Source: CBDULQ01 sp965368115 (lineage in GTDB: Bacteria; Pseudomonadota; Gammaproteobacteria; SZUA-229). Taken from it: 6,891 bases of DNA. The position numbers and the translations under genes are program-made. Position 1 is the first letter of the stretch, and each line of letters begins with the position of its first letter. Positions 5,162-6,891 of this stretch are shown here, in pieces. The notes under the pieces are model-generated. The model had not been told where the DNA came from. It was given only the letters and a program-made list of their open reading frames with translations, and did not search any database. The DNA lies in the NCBI GenBank assembly GCA_965368115.1, contig CBDULQ010000202.1:1-6891 (forward strand), read 5' to 3'.

Positions 5162-5174
5162 ATACAATAAATTA
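5162..5174 (+). promoter_or_regulatory. Weak IHF-like site between promoter and upstream repeat
   Basis: ATACAATAAATTA fits the IHF consensus WATCAA-N4-TTR at seven of nine scored bases, in an AT-rich stretch. Its place between the -24/-12 element and the upstream inverted repeat is where IHF bends DNA at sigma-54 promoters. On its own the match is weak. Confidence 0.3.
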
Positions 5175-5179
5175 GTCGC

Positions 5180-5193
5180 TTTGCGGTCGCAAA
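5180..5193. promoter_or_regulatory. Inverted repeat suited to an enhancer-binding activator
   Basis: TTTGCG-GT-CGCAAA is a perfect inverted repeat centred about 69 bp before the predicted sigma-54 start. That is close to the range used by NtrC-type activators. A half-site copy TCGCAAAA recurs at 5287-5294, about 100 bp further out. The likely binder, if any, would be a HoxA/HupR-like regulator, which is not encoded in this window. Confidence 0.42.
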
Positions 5194-5194
5194 A

Positions 5195-5429
5195 GACGGA
5201 AGCCCGGAATGCAGGTTTACGGCTATAACGGAAGGTTGATTTGCACTACAGACCAGGGATTCAACGCAACAAACGATTAGAACGGATCGCAAAAATACAT
5301 CACCAGCGCTCTCCCACTCGATCAGGCGACATGAGAAAACAGTCACTCGATACTTGTCTTAATCATTCTGACAACGGCAGTTTAACATTTGACCACTTAA
5401 GCCAATAAAGGATCGAGTTCAATATAAGA
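5195..5429. other. Distal part of the hyaC upstream region
   Basis: No gene is supported here on either strand. Apart from the TCGCAAAA half-site at 5287-5294 nothing repeated or palindromic stands out. It probably serves as the far upstream control region of hyaC and as the 3' flank of the hydrolase gene that ends at 5494. Confidence 0.5.
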
Positions 5430-5459
5430 GTCGGGTTTCCATTGACTCGGAAACCCGAC
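5430..5459 (-). terminator. Long hairpin, probable terminator of the hydrolase gene
   Basis: GTCGGGTTTCC (5430-5440) pairs perfectly over 11 bp with GGAAACCCGAC (5449-5459) around an 8-nt loop. On the minus strand it is followed by TCTTATATT, a loose T-rich tail. It starts about 35 nt past the stop of the leftward hydrolase gene and insulates hyaC from it. Confidence 0.72.
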
Positions 5460-5493
5460 AGCTTACCTGCCCAGGAGCACTTCATCCTGGCTA

Positions 5494-6891
5494 TCAATCG
5501 AGCAGATGCAGCCACTTGTAAAACACACCGGAATAACCGCCACCGGTATCGCCTTTTACCATCAACGCGCCACCGTGAGTCGGCAACAGTGTCGGTGGAA
5601 TACCGTAATGCAGGTTCCAGCTACCACCTTGCTTGCGCCAGCCCACATTGTTTTTACCGGTCACCGTTTGCGGCCAGAAGTATTCCACGCCTTCACCATT
5701 ACCGATCAAGGTACGCGTAACCGTCTGGCCAGTACCCGGATGAGTGAAGGTCACTTTCAGGGTATCGATATAACCTTCGCTCTGCGCACCCAGGTAATTG
5801 GCGCAGGTGGACCAGTTGCCGGACACATCCTGCATGGATGCCCGCCATTGTAGTTTCATGTTCATCGGCAGTTGTACGGTACCGGTGCGGCGCACCCAGC
5901 TGGTGTCACGAGTGCTGGATACACTGATGCTTCCCCCATCGACACGGTTGGCGCCAAAGTCCAGTCCCAGAAACAACAGTTGCATGTCGTAGCGACAGTC
6001 ACCCTGATCGGCCAGATTCATGCGATACACCAGTTCATAGCTTGCCTGCACATTACCCTGCAGCTCCCGACACTCGACTGCACGCGGACCGGAATAACCG
6101 ATGTAGTATTGATCACCCACCGCAGCATTCGCCATCATATCGAAAGCCTTGTTGGTGCAATCCTCGTCACCCCAGAAATAGGGTTTGTACACTACACCAT
6201 CGGTCTTGGCACATTGGTACGGCGGCAACATGGACAACTTGTTGCCGGTGGCGCAATAGGGGTAATCCCGCTTCACATAGTCGCCACCATAATTATTGTG
6301 ATGATCGATGCGCATGGGCGATACGGTCATACCGTCACCGGCCTGGTTGATATAGCCGGGAAAACCCCAGATCTCCGGCGTCTGATAACCGCTGTTTCCG
6401 CCGGTATAAAACTTCACTTCGTCGTTCTGCCAGGTGAGGCCGACCAGGTTGGCCGACAACTTTTCGATATAGCCCGGTGTGCCGCGCACACTGTCCGGCG
6501 TACGTCCGGCCTGGGCAAAGGCGAAGAACTTGATCTGCTCATGTTCCGGGTAAGTCGACACACGGGCCACCGCATCCGAACCCTTGCTGTGCCCGAACAC
6601 CCGGATGTCGGGATGATCGAAACGCACTTTCAATGTGTACAACAACAGGTCCAGCGCGTTGCTGGCATCGTATACGCCGCGGTCATATTCGATCGCATCG
6701 TCCAGCAGGGTCGACTTGTCGGTGTACTGCACGGACAGGTAGGTTCGACCCGGCGTCGGTGAGATGATGCTGGTGAACTGTCTGTAGTCGCCGTCTTCCT
6801 GATTGGTACCCGGTACAAACACATCGAAAGCGCCCAGACAGGATTTGGTCTGCTCGAACTCGGCCCGAATTCGCTGCTCGACGCAATCGGC
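5494..6891 (-). CDS. Probable secreted alpha/beta-hydrolase with beta-rich C-terminal domain, N-terminus cut by window edge
   Basis: 465 residues are visible; the frame stays open to the right edge, so the true start lies outside. Residues 20-180 look like an alpha/beta-hydrolase serine esterase or lipase. They show FDVFVPGTN (possible oxyanion strand), RVFGHSKGSDAV with the G-x-S-x-G nucleophile elbow (Ser102), WQNDEV with a candidate acid (Asp157) and RIDHHNNYGG with candidate catalytic His197/198. Residues about 270-465 are rich in alternating beta-type sequence, Trp, Gly and Thr (for example SISVSSTRDTSWVRRTGTVQL, LKVTFTHPGTGQTVTRTL) and probably form a beta-sandwich. Several Cys and the residue mix suggest an extracytoplasmic protein, but the signal peptide is not in view. 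A GTG at 6822 lies in mid-fold and is not the start. The substrate is unknown: lipid, polyester and glycan esters are all possible. A hairpin terminator follows. Confidence 0.7.
   Translation of the reverse strand, partial: ADCVEQRIRAEFEQTKSCLGAFDVFVPGTNQEDGDYRQFTSIISPTPGRTYLSVQYTDKSTLLDDAIEYDRGVYDASNALDLLLYTLKVRFDHPDIRVFGHSKGSDAVARVSTYPEHEQIKFFAFAQAGRTPDSVRGTPGYIEKLSANLVGLTWQNDEVKFYTGGNSGYQTPEIWGFPGYINQAGDGMTVSPMRIDHHNNYGGDYVKRDYPYCATGNKLSMLPPYQCAKTDGVVYKPYFWGDEDCTNKAFDMMANAAVGDQYYIGYSGPRAVECRELQGNVQASYELVYRMNLADQGDCRYDMQLLFLGLDFGANRVDGGSISVSSTRDTSWVRRTGTVQLPMNMKLQWRASMQDVSGNWSTCANYLGAQSEGYIDTLKVTFTHPGTGQTVTRTLIGNGEGVEYFWPQTVTGKNNVGWRKQGGSWNLHYGIPPTLLPTHGGALMVKGDTGGGYSGVFYKWLHLLD

Noticed and set aside
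5872..6762. Rightward 296-codon ORF
   Set aside because: It is antisense to the hydrolase frame, which has the GHSKG motif and coherent composition; its own translation is His/Ile/Val-rich without domains.

Overview
The window looks like chromosomal DNA of a gammaproteobacterium of intermediate GC, perhaps a sulfur- or hydrogen-metabolising relative of the Chromatiales or Thiotrichales. That placement is an inference from gene content (an exported rhodanese, an uptake-hydrogenase cytochrome b) and codon style. No rRNA, tRNA, CRISPR array, recognisable transposase or phage gene was seen.

Left part (1-1754). A leftward gene running off the left edge encodes an exported tandem-rhodanese protein: the first domain has its catalytic Cys, the second has Asp in its place. 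A gene-poor stretch of about 490 bp follows, with one clean inverted repeat. Next is a rightward ORF whose last ~80 residues look like a small membrane protein and whose first ~80 residues look foreign or non-coding.

Middle part (1755-3413). Three adjacent short genes encode small exported Cys-rich proteins of unknown function. Two point right and one points left. The first ends at a strong intrinsic terminator, and the second and third share a bidirectional one. Each has its own ribosome-binding site. Two have palindromes upstream, and the first has an inverted repeat that could fold over its Shine-Dalgarno sequence.

Right part (3414-6891). All genes point left. A HyaC/HupC-type b cytochrome of membrane-bound [NiFe] uptake hydrogenase stands with no hydrogenase structural gene beside it. 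About 40 bp downstream is a three-part protein (degenerate receiver-like domain, Ala/Glu/Lys/Arg coiled coil, winged-helix-like C-terminus). The ~530-bp region upstream of the cytochrome gene holds a good sigma-54 -24/-12 match, an upstream inverted repeat suited to an enhancer-binding activator, a weaker IHF-like site between them, and an FNR-like box in the leader. This suggests the cytochrome gene is an independent, regulated unit that supplies electron transfer to a hydrogenase encoded elsewhere. At the right edge is the C-terminal part of an alpha/beta-hydrolase with a GHSKG nucleophile elbow and a beta-rich C-terminal domain, ended by a long hairpin.

The most distinctive elements are the sigma-54-type control region on an orphan hydrogenase cytochrome, the downstream pseudo-receiver protein, and the cluster of small exported Cys-rich proteins.
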